A DNA stretch of 64,000 nucleotides from Aeromonas sp. RU39B (GTDB lineage: Bacteria; Pseudomonadota; Gammaproteobacteria; Enterobacterales; Aeromonadaceae): positions 120,691 through 184,690 of the forward strand of contig NZ_FTMJ01000009.1 of the NCBI RefSeq assembly GCF_900156095.1, in the 5' to 3' direction. The notes beneath the pieces were generated by a model. It was not told the DNA's origin, searched no databases, and worked only from the letters and a program-made list of their open reading frames with translations. The position numbers and the translations under genes were made by a program. This document shows positions 35,348-43,168 of this stretch, in pieces (the first letter of the stretch is position 1; each line of letters begins with the position of its first letter).

Positions 35348-35734
35348 ATGTATGACACCGGTTTTGATGCCTATCGCCAATCCGAGATTCAGGTCAAGGC
35401 GTCCACTGCGTCGCCTGCCCAGCTGGTTTTGATGCTGCTTGACGGCCTGCTCGACGAGCTGGCTCGCGCCGAAGGGCACCTGCAGGCTCGCAACTTTGAG
35501 CGCAAGGGTGAGAGCGTCAAGAAGAGCATGCGGATTCTCGGCGGGTTGGATGCCTCGCTCGATCCGAGCAAGGGCGGTCCACTGGCTGAAAACCTGCACC
35601 AGCTCTACGCCTACTGTGGTCGTCGCTTGTTCAAATCCAGTCTGCGCAATGATCTGGAAGGTATCCGTCACGTGGCGGCGCTGATGCGCAATATTCGCGA
35701 TGGCTGGGCCGGGTTGGCCCAACGGGCCGGTTAA
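35348..35734 (+). CDS. lafC: FliS-type flagellin export chaperone LafC
   Basis: 128 residues from the ATG at 35348, with AAGGAG upstream. FliS features: the conserved YRQSEIQVKASTASPAQLVLMLLDGLL and a C-terminal helix with RNIRDGWAGL. It binds the LafA C-terminus before export. The longer open frame from 35279 lies in lafB. Confidence 0.92.
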   Translation: MYDTGFDAYRQSEIQVKASTASPAQLVLMLLDGLLDELARAEGHLQARNFERKGESVKKSMRILGGLDASLDPSKGGPLAENLHQLYAYCGRRLFKSSLRNDLEGIRHVAALMRNIRDGWAGLAQRAG

Positions 35735-35759
35735 ACGGCCATTTCCGCGAGTGACACCA

Positions 35760-35784
35760 AGCGGAAGTCAGGCTTCCGCTTTCT
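35760..35784 (+). terminator. Possible terminator after lafC
   Basis: AGCGGAAG (35760-35767) pairs exactly with CTTCCGCT (35773-35780), loop of five, followed by a short TTCT. It separates lafBC from the sigma-54 promoter downstream. Confidence 0.5.
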
Positions 35785-35828
35785 GGTGATTAAAGCTGCA
35801 ACCCAATGAAATATAAAGACTAAAAACA

Positions 35829-35844
35829 TGGCATGACGCTTGCC
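35829..35844 (+). promoter_or_regulatory. Sigma-54 promoter of the lafX-lafEFSTU operon
   Basis: TGGCAT-GACGC-TTGCC matches the -24/-12 consensus with GG-N10-GC spacing. It lies 82 bases before lafX. It would put lafS (sigma-28) and the stator genes under LafK. Confidence 0.72.
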
Positions 35845-35925
35845 AGTCTCCGGATGGGGCGGCGTCATCACTTCCTCCTTACCGGGGAAGCTGGATTGCC
35901 GATGTCGCAGCAGAGAGGTCACCGC

Positions 35926-36252
35926 ATGACACGGGATGAACAACAAGAAAGAATTGAGCTGTGGCAGGCGCAATTGCGCGGCTGGGTCCTGAAGCTCAAC
36001 CAAATGCTTAAAGATCAGAACTGGCGTGGAATGGGGCCGCTCTCCAAAGAGATCGCGCGCCAACTTCCTGAGCTGGCACGTTATCCAGAAATTCGCGAAG
36101 CCTGCCCGCGCGAGCTGACCTATCTGCGTCAGCTCCATCGCCAGGCGCATCAATACCTTTCCTCCCGTAGCCAAGAGCTGGAGCGGGCCATGGAACATTT
36201 GCGTCATAACCGTGAAGGCATAAAGGCCTATCAGGAGGCGCAATGGCTCTGA
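35926..36252 (+). CDS. lafX: LafX, small FliT-like chaperone candidate
   Basis: 108 residues from the ATG at 35926, with GAGG upstream (an ATG at 35902 is weaker). Helical and charged, for example QERIELWQAQLRGWVLKLNQML and ELERAMEHLRHNREGIKAYQE. Its size and position after the FliS gene suggest the FliT slot (chaperone for the cap protein), but sequence resemblance to FliT is weak. The name follows the order known for Aeromonas lateral loci. It overlaps lafE by 10 bases. Confidence 0.65.
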   Translation: MTRDEQQERIELWQAQLRGWVLKLNQMLKDQNWRGMGPLSKEIARQLPELARYPEIREACPRELTYLRQLHRQAHQYLSSRSQELERAMEHLRHNREGIKAYQEAQWL

Positions 36253-37697
36253 TCAATCTGCTGACCAGTGGCCTGCTGGCCAGCACGACATCCGACTCCG
36301 ATACTGTGGTGCGCTCTTCTACCCGTGAAGATGACACTACCTTCTCGTTCGACACGGCAGAAGAGGATCAGGCACAGCCGCAAACATTGACCGATAGCCG
36401 CGAGCAAGGCAGCGATGCTCGGGAACCGGTGACCGCTGAAGAGAGTGACACCGAGGCAAGCAGTGAGAGTTCGGCCGGAGCCGAAAGTGAGCCGGTTACC
36501 ACACAAGACGAGTCAAGCGTGACCGATGCTGATTCGTTCGAGGCGTTGCTGGAACACCCTGGGCCGCAGCAGTTTTTTGCCATTACTCAACCGGTGTCGG
36601 CAGATGAGGCACAGCCAGAGACAGCACCTGAGGCCGCGCCGACAGACAGCCTGCCTGTCGTGATCCCCTCCGATCTACCCGATAGCGAGACCACGCAAAG
36701 CGATCAGACCACCTATTCGTTCACCATGAACGATGCAGTGCTGTCATCCCTGGCATCGCTCACGGATGCGACACCTACGCCACCGACTGAACACAGCTCG
36801 ACACGCAGTACGACACAAGACGCCACGACTCAGTCCACGGCTACCAGCGGCACCACTGCGCTTGTGACTAACACCGATCTGGCGGCACTGATGGCGATGC
36901 CTGCCGCCCTGACCCCGAGCACGGCCACTCTGCCGCAAACAGACGGCACGGCATCAACCAGCCAGGCGACCGCCTCTGTGCTCGACAACCTTGCTCGTAG
37001 CACTATGCCGACCACCGATCTTTCGGCGCAGTCTTTGACCGACGTGGCTCAAGAGAGCGATTCGGCAACGAGCTTGCTCTCCTCACTGGGGCGCTCCCTG
37101 AGCAAGGGGGACACGTCGGCGTTGGCTAGCAGCACAGGCACCGCTCTGGTGAGCGATTCAAGCAGCCATGAGCGCAGTACAACGACCAGCATGTTGCAGA
37201 CCCTGCTAGGTAGCAGCACGGCAGGTGTCACCCTGCAACAAGGCACCTCATCCAGCAACAGCACTATCAAGCTGGATATGCAGCAGGACAACTGGTCGCA
37301 GCAACTGGTGTCGGCGCTGGGTGACCGGGTCAAGATGCAGGCCTCCACCACCCAGAATACCGCCACCATCCGCCTCGACCCGCCGGATATGGGACGACTG
37401 GAAGTCTCGGTTCAGCAGCAGGGCGACAAGCTGTCGGTACAGATCCACACCAGTAACAGCAGCTTGCGGGATGCGTTACAGGAAACCCGTGAACAGTTGC
37501 GTCAAGTGTTGATCCCTGCCTATGGCGCAGGTGTCGAGGTGGATATCAGTTATAGCCAGGAGGGGCAGAGTGATCCCTCGGCCTGGCAGAGTGAGGAGCA
37601 GGTGAGCAGCAACGGCAGCACGGTCTCCAGTACGACCGACAGTCGCCAAGCCACACGTCAGTCTGTCCCGCAAGGGCTGCTGGATACTCTGGTGTAA
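36243..37697 (+). CDS. lafE: Hook-length control protein LafE (FliK, lateral)
   Basis: 484 residues. About 330 residues are a low-complexity Ser/Thr/Ala/Asp region, as expected for an extended molecular ruler. The C-terminal FliK switch domain is clear: TIRLDPPDMGRLEVSVQQQGDKLSVQIH, then LRDALQETREQLRQVL. It measures the hook and triggers the FlhB substrate change. Confidence 0.9.
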   Translation: MALINLLTSGLLASTTSDSDTVVRSSTREDDTTFSFDTAEEDQAQPQTLTDSREQGSDAREPVTAEESDTEASSESSAGAESEPVTTQDESSVTDADSFEALLEHPGPQQFFAITQPVSADEAQPETAPEAAPTDSLPVVIPSDLPDSETTQSDQTTYSFTMNDAVLSSLASLTDATPTPPTEHSSTRSTTQDATTQSTATSGTTALVTNTDLAALMAMPAALTPSTATLPQTDGTASTSQATASVLDNLARSTMPTTDLSAQSLTDVAQESDSATSLLSSLGRSLSKGDTSALASSTGTALVSDSSSHERSTTTSMLQTLLGSSTAGVTLQQGTSSSNSTIKLDMQQDNWSQQLVSALGDRVKMQASTTQNTATIRLDPPDMGRLEVSVQQQGDKLSVQIHTSNSSLRDALQETREQLRQVLIPAYGAGVEVDISYSQEGQSDPSAWQSEEQVSSNGSTVSSTTDSRQATRQSVPQGLLDTLV

Positions 37698-37713
37698 GAA
37701 GGAATAGGTACAC

Positions 37714-38184
37714 ATGTTTCGAAACAAGCGCGTTCTGTTGTTCTCCATTCTTGGCGGGTTGCTGCTGGTGGCGGTGAGTGCTGCCGGTACCTTGTTTTTC
37801 GTATCCCACTCGTCGCTCTACAGCCAGTGGTTCGATAAGCAGCCGGTCAAACCGGAGCTGAGCAAGAAACCCATCTTCAAGCCGATGGACAAGTTTGTGG
37901 TCACCCTCGAAAACGAAGATGGCCTGCATTACCTGATGCTTGAGCTCTCTCTGGTAACCCACGATCCGAGTCAGATCGCGGTCTATGACTCGCTGATGCC
38001 GGTACTGCGTAACGCCGTGGTCCAGCTGTTCAGTCGTCGTTCCCAGGATGATGTGAGCACCGATCTGCGTCAGCTCGACAAGTTGCAGACCCAGATCGCC
38101 GATCGGCTGCGTGCCACCATCCAGAACTATGGGGAATCAGCCGCGCTGGATGATGTGCTGATCACCAAAGTCGTTGTGCAGTAG
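37714..38184 (+). CDS. lafF: FliL-like basal body protein LafF
   Basis: 156 residues with one membrane helix near residues 8-30 and a periplasmic FliL-type domain (YLMLELSLVTHDPSQIAVYDSL, then ending VLITKVVVQ). FliL proteins surround the stator and raise torque, important in swarming. lafS follows after 13 bases. Confidence 0.88.
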   Translation: MFRNKRVLLFSILGGLLLVAVSAAGTLFFVSHSSLYSQWFDKQPVKPELSKKPIFKPMDKFVVTLENEDGLHYLMLELSLVTHDPSQIAVYDSLMPVLRNAVVQLFSRRSQDDVSTDLRQLDKLQTQIADRLRATIQNYGESAALDDVLITKVVVQ

Positions 38185-38197
38185 CAGGGAGGCTGCC

Positions 38198-38917
38198 GTG
38201 CAGGAGATGTGTTGGGAACCGGAAACCGGTTCGTTCCCGGTCAGTGCCTGGACCCCCCGTGAGGAGCAGGCCTTGTTGATGCCGTATCTGCATCTGGTCA
38301 AGCGGGCGGTCAGTCACTTGCGTAGCCAGGTTGGCACCGTGGTCGGGCGCGAGGATCTGGAGCAAATCGGCCTGCTTGGCTTGCTAGAGGCGCTGCGGCG
38401 CTACGGCCAGCCGGATGAACACTTTGAATTCTTTGCCTTCAAGCGGATTCGTGGCGCCATTCTGGACGAGCTGCGCCGGCAGGATTGGCGTCCGCGCCAG
38501 TTGCGCCAGCAGGCTAACGAGTTCAACCACCATGTCCGCCAGCGCACCAATGCACTGGGCCGTGTGCCGAGTGAGAGCGAGCTTTCCCAGAGTATGGGAT
38601 TGCCGGTCGAGAAGGTGCGCGAACTCAGCTATGCCAGTCTGGCCGAGGCGATGCACAGCTTTGAAGCGCTGCTCGAACGCTCAGGCGGAGAGTGGGGCGA
38701 TGAAGACAGCTTTGGCCAACTGGAGTTGCAACTGACCCTGAAAAAGGTGCTGGCAGGCCTCAAGCCACGGGAGCAACTGCTGCTCTCTCTCTATTACCAG
38801 CACGAGCTGAACATGAAAGAGATCGCCCTGGTGCTCAATCTCACCGAGTCCCGGGTCTGCCAGTTGCACAAGCAGTGTCTGGCCAGCCTCAACAGCCAGC
38901 TGGCCGATTATTTGTAA
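38198..38917 (+). CDS. lafS: Lateral sigma-28 factor LafS
   Basis: 239 residues from a GTG at 38198, with GGAGG 5 bases upstream; the ATG at 38207 is too close to its AGGAG. Region 2 has VGREDLEQIGLLGLLEALRRY and FAFKRIRGAILDELRRQDW, both typical of FliA; region 4 has LNMKEIALVLNLTESRVCQLH. It reads late lateral genes and is held by the FlgM encoded at 17721-18017. Confidence 0.95.
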   Translation: MQEMCWEPETGSFPVSAWTPREEQALLMPYLHLVKRAVSHLRSQVGTVVGREDLEQIGLLGLLEALRRYGQPDEHFEFFAFKRIRGAILDELRRQDWRPRQLRQQANEFNHHVRQRTNALGRVPSESELSQSMGLPVEKVRELSYASLAEAMHSFEALLERSGGEWGDEDSFGQLELQLTLKKVLAGLKPREQLLLSLYYQHELNMKEIALVLNLTESRVCQLHKQCLASLNSQLADYL

Positions 38918-38926
38918 GGAGTCTGC

Positions 38927-39784
38927 ATGCAAATCTTCATAGGCATCGGTCTGGTGGTTGTCTGCGTTTTCGGTGGTTTCATGATGGCCAGCGGGCGGTT
39001 GATCGCCTTGTGGCAGCCTTCCGAGATGATCATCATTCTGGGTGCCGGTTTTGGGTCTATGGTCATCGGCAACAGCAAAGAGGTGTTGCTCGAGATGAAA
39101 TCGCAGCTCAAAGCGATTGTCAGCAAGCACCCTAACGAGACCGAGGTTTATCGTGAGCTGTTGACCCTGATGTATCAACTGCTCGACGAGGTACGGCTCA
39201 AGGGCCTTAAAGCACTGGATGAACACATCGAAGCGCCCAGTCAGAGTTCTTTTTTCCTCTGTTACCCTTCGGTGGAAGAGAACCCGCTGGTGCTGACCTT
39301 TATTACTGACAACTTCCGCCTGCTCAGCATGGGTAAGATCTCGCCGCACGAGCTGGAAAGCCTGCTCGAGCACGAAATTGCCGTGATGCAGGAGGATATG
39401 CTCAAACCGGCTCACGCCCTGCACCGTACCGGTGAAGCGTTCCCTGGCTTTGGTATTCTGGCGGCGGTGATGGGGATCATCATCACCATGCAGCAACTCG
39501 ATGGTCCGTTGTCGGGCATCGGCGTGCACGTTGGTGCGGCACTGGTCGGGACCTTTATCGGTATCTTCATGTGCTACTGCCTGCTCGAGCCGGCCAGTAG
39601 TGCCATGGAATCGCTGGTGCAGCGCCGCATTGCCATGCTCGAGTGCGTCAAGGCGATCATTCTGGCCCACCTGCGCGGCAAGATGCCGCTGCTGGCGGTC
39701 GACGCTGGTCGCAAGACCATGGAACCCAACATCAAACCCAGCTTCGTTGATATGGAAGAGTGGGTGACCAACCCGGCTATGTAA
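38927..39784 (+). CDS. lafT: Lateral stator protein LafT (MotA)
   Basis: 285 residues, four membrane helices. The proton-type MotA pattern is visible: FGGFMMASGRLIALWQPSEMI near the N-terminus and GEAFPGFGILAAVMGIIITM before the last two helices (residues around 175-200). With LafU it forms the proton-driven stator. lafU starts 2 bases downstream. Confidence 0.95.
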   Translation: MQIFIGIGLVVVCVFGGFMMASGRLIALWQPSEMIIILGAGFGSMVIGNSKEVLLEMKSQLKAIVSKHPNETEVYRELLTLMYQLLDEVRLKGLKALDEHIEAPSQSSFFLCYPSVEENPLVLTFITDNFRLLSMGKISPHELESLLEHEIAVMQEDMLKPAHALHRTGEAFPGFGILAAVMGIIITMQQLDGPLSGIGVHVGAALVGTFIGIFMCYCLLEPASSAMESLVQRRIAMLECVKAIILAHLRGKMPLLAVDAGRKTMEPNIKPSFVDMEEWVTNPAM

Positions 39785-39786
39785 CC

Positions 39787-40824
39787 ATGCGTCAGCCAGA
39801 AACGATCATCATCAAGCGTGCGCGCCGCCAGTCTGCCGCTGCTGCCAAGAGCGGTGGCGCCTGGAAGGTGGCCTTTGCCGACTTCACCCTCGCCATGATG
39901 GCACTGTTTCTGGTGTTGTGGATTCTGGCCGTCTCGAGCCAAAACGAGCGGGTGGTGATGGCCACCAAACTGCGTGAATACAGCGTGCTGGACAAGGAAG
40001 CCAACCCGTTCGATATCAGTAACAGCCCCTTTCCGATTGATCTGGAAGGTCAACCTTCAGTATTGGATGAGGTCGCCCCAGCTTATATTGCCGAGGCGGT
40101 GCATGTTCCGCCCAACGATGTGTTCCACCGTGACAATGGCGGCCATCAGACCGATGGCAACCTGACCGGCGGGCGGCTGCATGGCAAGCTCGATAGTCCG
40201 CAGCAGATGCGGCAGATGGCGGGGTTGATCGATAGGCTGGCCAAAAAGCTCGATACCCGTAACAACCTGACCCTGCAACTGGTGCCACAGGGGCTGCGCA
40301 TCCAGATCCGTGATGACGATGCTCGTCAGATGTTTCCGCGCGGTAGTACCCAGATCAGCCCCTTCTTCCACCAGTTACTACGCTCGCTGGCATCGGTACT
40401 GGCCACGGTGGATAACCGGGTGATGATCTCCGGTCATACCGACAGTGTGCCCTACCCGGATGGCAACTATACCAACTGGGAACTCTCCGGCGATCGTGCC
40501 CAAATGGCGCGGCGGGTCTTGTCATCTGGAGGGTTGACCGAGGAACATGTCGCCCAAGTCGTTGCCATGGGGGATACGGCACTTGCTCTGCCCAAGGAGC
40601 CGACAGCCAGCGCTAACCGCCGTATAGAACTGCTGCTGCTTAACAGCAACGCCGAGGCACAACTGGCCACCCTGTTTGCGGTTGGCCAGCCGGCCAGTGC
40701 CCCGGGTAACAAGACCAAGGTCGGTGCGCCAATCAACCTCTCTGATCGCCAACAGATTGAAAATACGGTGGAGCGTCTGCGCAAAGACTTGGCGACGCCG
40801 GTGTCGTCTTCCCAAAAACCCTAA
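39787..40824 (+). CDS. lafU: Lateral stator protein LafU (MotB)
   Basis: 345 residues from the ATG at 39787. The single membrane helix carries the proton-binding aspartate (about D32) in VAFADFTLAMMALFLVLWIL. The C-terminal OmpA-like peptidoglycan-binding domain has MISGHTDSVPY and SGDRAQMARRVL, then ANRRIELLLL. The proton type fits swarming in low sodium. Its stop overlaps the start of the PilZ gene. Confidence 0.95.
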   Translation: MRQPETIIIKRARRQSAAAAKSGGAWKVAFADFTLAMMALFLVLWILAVSSQNERVVMATKLREYSVLDKEANPFDISNSPFPIDLEGQPSVLDEVAPAYIAEAVHVPPNDVFHRDNGGHQTDGNLTGGRLHGKLDSPQQMRQMAGLIDRLAKKLDTRNNLTLQLVPQGLRIQIRDDDARQMFPRGSTQISPFFHQLLRSLASVLATVDNRVMISGHTDSVPYPDGNYTNWELSGDRAQMARRVLSSGGLTEEHVAQVVAMGDTALALPKEPTASANRRIELLLLNSNAEAQLATLFAVGQPASAPGNKTKVGAPINLSDRQQIENTVERLRKDLATPVSSSQKP

Positions 40825-41282
40825 TGGATAAGAGCATGTCGCAGGAGCCCGAGCTGGAAGATCACGAAATTGAACTGGTGGATGAAGAGTCTCTCAATTA
40901 CCCAGTTTCACGGGAGGCCGGTCGCCGTTACTACCCGCGTTGGTACTTCCATGATCCAGAAGTGCCGATGGAAGAGCAGAGTAGTGGCATCGCCGGTGAG
41001 GTGCGTCGTCCCGGTGTGCTGCATGATCCACTGATCGGTCGCATCATCATCAAGGACATGAGCCTGGGTGGCATCGGTTTTATCGCACCACGCCGCTTCC
41101 ATCTGCCCAAAAAGGTCGTGGTGATGGTCGGTAACACCTACCCACTCGTTTGCGAAGTGCTGCATGCCCGCCCGCTCAGCCGTGCATTGGTGTTTTACGG
41201 CGCGCGTTGGTATCGCATGGACAAACATGTGTTGATGATGGCTATCAGCCGCTATGCCCGGCTTTGCCGGCTGGTTTCCTGA
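40824..41282 (+). CDS. PilZ-domain protein coupled to lafU
   Basis: 152 residues (or 148 from an ATG at 40836). The N-terminal 25 residues are acidic. An R-x3-R motif occurs as RRYYPR, followed by IIIKDMSLGGIGF, which matches the second PilZ motif D-x-S-x-x-G; a C-terminal segment (ALVFYGARWYRM) fits the last PilZ strands. The two motifs are over 60 residues apart, longer than usual, so the arginine pair may belong to a different element. PilZ domains bind c-di-GMP. The TAATG overlap with lafU makes it the last gene of the stator operon, suggesting a YcgR-like brake or a structural role. It overlaps the convergent transglycosylase gene by 38 bases. Confidence 0.65.
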   Translation: MDKSMSQEPELEDHEIELVDEESLNYPVSREAGRRYYPRWYFHDPEVPMEEQSSGIAGEVRRPGVLHDPLIGRIIIKDMSLGGIGFIAPRRFHLPKKVVVMVGNTYPLVCEVLHARPLSRALVFYGARWYRMDKHVLMMAISRYARLCRLVS

Positions 41283-42444
41283 TCATTTCGGTCGTAGGCT
41301 GCTTTCCAATGGGGAGCAGCAGCGGCCTAGCCTCCAGCCCCACCGGTGCACGAGCACCGCTGTCCAATACATCTCCCTTGTTAGGCATGACTGCGCGTGG
41401 GCTTAGGTCTACCCCTTCGCCGTCGCCATAGAGCGGTGCCACATGGCTTATCAGCAGCGGATCAGAGAGTGATTGCAGTGGCAGCAGTGCCGGGATCGGC
41501 GTGGTATCGATCCCCGGCTTGACCGGGCGTGGTGGTTTCTTGTCGAGACGCTTCGCCTGATCGCGCGGTAACAGTAGCGTATAGCTCATCCCTGCCGGTA
41601 ACCAGGCTTTGCGAAATGCCGGATTAAGCAATTCCAGTCTGGCCAGTGGCCAGTTGCCACGGTGAGCCAGGTCGCTTAGCCACAACGGGCCGGTGTATTC
41701 CCGAGCGACCAGCTCATCTCCCTCCTGCCAGGCTGGCAAATTCAGCCCATGTCGCTCGGCTGATTGAATCAGTTCGGCCAGCGCCAGCAAACGCGGCACG
41801 TAGCGCTTTGTCTCATCAGGAAGTGGCAGCTGCCAGTAACTGGCTTGCTGGGCATCTTGCAACGCGCCCTTTACTCGGTTTTCCCCACAGTTATAGGCCG
41901 CCAGCGCCAGTAACCAATCGCCATTGAACTGCTTGCTAAGATCACTCAGATAGGTGAGTGCTGCATGGGTTGCAATTGGCAACGAAAGTCTTCCATCGTA
42001 GCTTGTTGTCTGTGGCACGCCATAACGGGTTGCGGTAGCCGGCATCAACTGCCACACCCCGGCGGCCCCCTTGGGGGAGACCACATCCAGTCGGTAACCG
42101 CTTTCGATCACAGGTAGCAAAATTAACAGCGCCGGCAACCTGCGCTTATCCACTTCCTGGCCGATAAGTCGGATAAGGGGTTGGGCCTGTTGCAGGCGAT
42201 TTTCCAGATAGCCCTTGTGGGCCAGCAACAGTTGTTTCTCGGCAGCGATTCGCGTTCGAGCCTCAGGGGGTAACAGGGGTGGGACGATGCCAAGCCAGGG
42301 GATGCTCTGCCAGCCACCGAGGGCCAAGGCGGGATTAGTCGGCAGAAACATGAGTGCCAACAGCATGATTGCAGAAAGCCGAAATGACTGAAAAGCATTG
42401 AAAAAACTATGTTTTTTTAATTTTTTAGTCGCTATTCCAATCAT
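41245..42444 (-). CDS. Periplasmic lytic transglycosylase (SLT family, MltD-like)
   Basis: About 399 residues from the ATG at 42444; earlier starts would overlap the divergent gene. A signal sequence ends near PALALG. The catalytic SLT domain has the glutamate in LLPVIESGYRLD and the downstream SPKGAAGVWQLMPATATRYG, then LAALTYLSDLS and LALAAYNCGENRV. No LysM repeats are obvious in the C-terminal part. It cleaves peptidoglycan to make anhydro ends. Its 3' end overlaps the PilZ gene, placing it against the flagellar island whose FlgJ lacks a hydrolase domain. Confidence 0.85.
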   Translation of the reverse strand: MIGIATKKLKKHSFFNAFQSFRLSAIMLLALMFLPTNPALALGGWQSIPWLGIVPPLLPPEARTRIAAEKQLLLAHKGYLENRLQQAQPLIRLIGQEVDKRRLPALLILLPVIESGYRLDVVSPKGAAGVWQLMPATATRYGVPQTTSYDGRLSLPIATHAALTYLSDLSKQFNGDWLLALAAYNCGENRVKGALQDAQQASYWQLPLPDETKRYVPRLLALAELIQSAERHGLNLPAWQEGDELVAREYTGPLWLSDLAHRGNWPLARLELLNPAFRKAWLPAGMSYTLLLPRDQAKRLDKKPPRPVKPGIDTTPIPALLPLQSLSDPLLISHVAPLYGDGEGVDLSPRAVMPNKGDVLDSGARAPVGLEARPLLLPIGKQPTTEMIRKPAGKAGHSG

Positions 42445-42481
42445 ATTCACCCGGCAGGAAGCGGCGCGGAAAACCATAAAG

Positions 42482-42778
42482 ATGAACAAAATAACACGAA
42501 CTCACCCTATGCGAAGCCGACTGGCGATCTTTGCCTACAAAAGCCTGCTCTGTTTCATCCTGCTCGATGTGGCGCTAGCCTGCTTTTATACGGTGCGTGG
42601 CCGCTTATTGGGGGGCTGGTATTCGCTGTCGCTCGGGGTGATGCTGGTGCTGTTTCATCTGCTGCTGGTGACCTGGGCTCGCAGCTATGGTCTGCGGGCC
42701 AACATGCATCTGCTCTATCCGATGTTGATTGCGTCCCTAACCCTGTTGGCTGGCCTTATTCTGCACTTCTTTCTCTGA
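42482..42778 (+). CDS. Small membrane protein of unknown function
   Basis: 98 residues from the ATG at 42482 (89 from 42509). Three hydrophobic segments are predicted by eye: about residues 15-35, 45-65 and 78-97, with basic residues on the N-terminal side. I do not recognise the family. It is divergent from the lytic transglycosylase with 37 bases between starts. Confidence 0.6.
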   Translation: MNKITRTHPMRSRLAIFAYKSLLCFILLDVALACFYTVRGRLLGGWYSLSLGVMLVLFHLLLVTWARSYGLRANMHLLYPMLIASLTLLAGLILHFFL

Positions 42779-42790
42779 GTCCCTCCAGAT

Positions 42791-42818
42791 GGTCTCGCCC
42801 TGTTGTTATGGGGAGACC
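42791..42818 (+). terminator. Hairpin after the small membrane protein
   Basis: GGTCTCGCCC and GGGGAGACC can pair around TGTTGTTAT, 12 bases past the stop. The T run is poor, so termination is likely but not certain. Confidence 0.5.
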
Positions 42819-42955
42819 AAATGCCACATTTTTCCTGTGAGACAATCGCTTTTTTGCAACGTCAATCACCGTGCAGGCGTTGTCTAACATCGTACGATCT
42901 GGTTATTTTTTGATCAGATCTGCTATGTGGAAACGTTGTGAAAGGAGGCATCCCG

Positions 42956-43111
42956 ATGGGAAATCTGGAAAAGGAGGTCGATGCCATGCGCCAGGGGCTG
43001 GAGGAGCACGGGCGCAAGCAGGCAGAGGACAAGTGGCAAGCGCGGGTTGATGAGCTGCGACGCAAACGCGAGCAGGAAGAAGCGGACGGCGTCCCTTCCG
43101 ACCAGCACTAG
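42956..43111 (+). CDS. Small charged protein, 51 residues
   Basis: The ORF begins ATGGGAAATCTG with AAAGGAGG 7 bases upstream and ends at TAG 43109-43111. The protein (MGNLEKEVDAMRQGLEEHGR at the start) is a single Glu/Lys/Arg-rich helix. A terminator follows directly. A good ribosome site and flanking signals make it a credible gene; its function is unknown to me. Confidence 0.6.
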   Translation: MGNLEKEVDAMRQGLEEHGRKQAEDKWQARVDELRRKREQEEADGVPSDQH

Positions 43112-43124
43112 CCGAGCAAAACGA

Positions 43125-43148
43125 GAGGGCTCACCGTGGTGGGCCCTC
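43125..43148. terminator. Shared terminator between the 51-residue ORF and priA
   Basis: GAGGGCTCACC pairs with GGTGGGCCCTC (one G-T), two-base loop region. It lies between two convergent genes and has no long T run on either side. Confidence 0.6.
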
Positions 43149-43168
43149 ATCTATGGTGGTGATCGGTA

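Noticed and set aside
36243..37697. Disordered Ser/Thr-rich protein as an adhesin or mucin-like surface protein
   Set aside because: The C-terminal FliK switch domain and operon position identify it as the hook-length protein.
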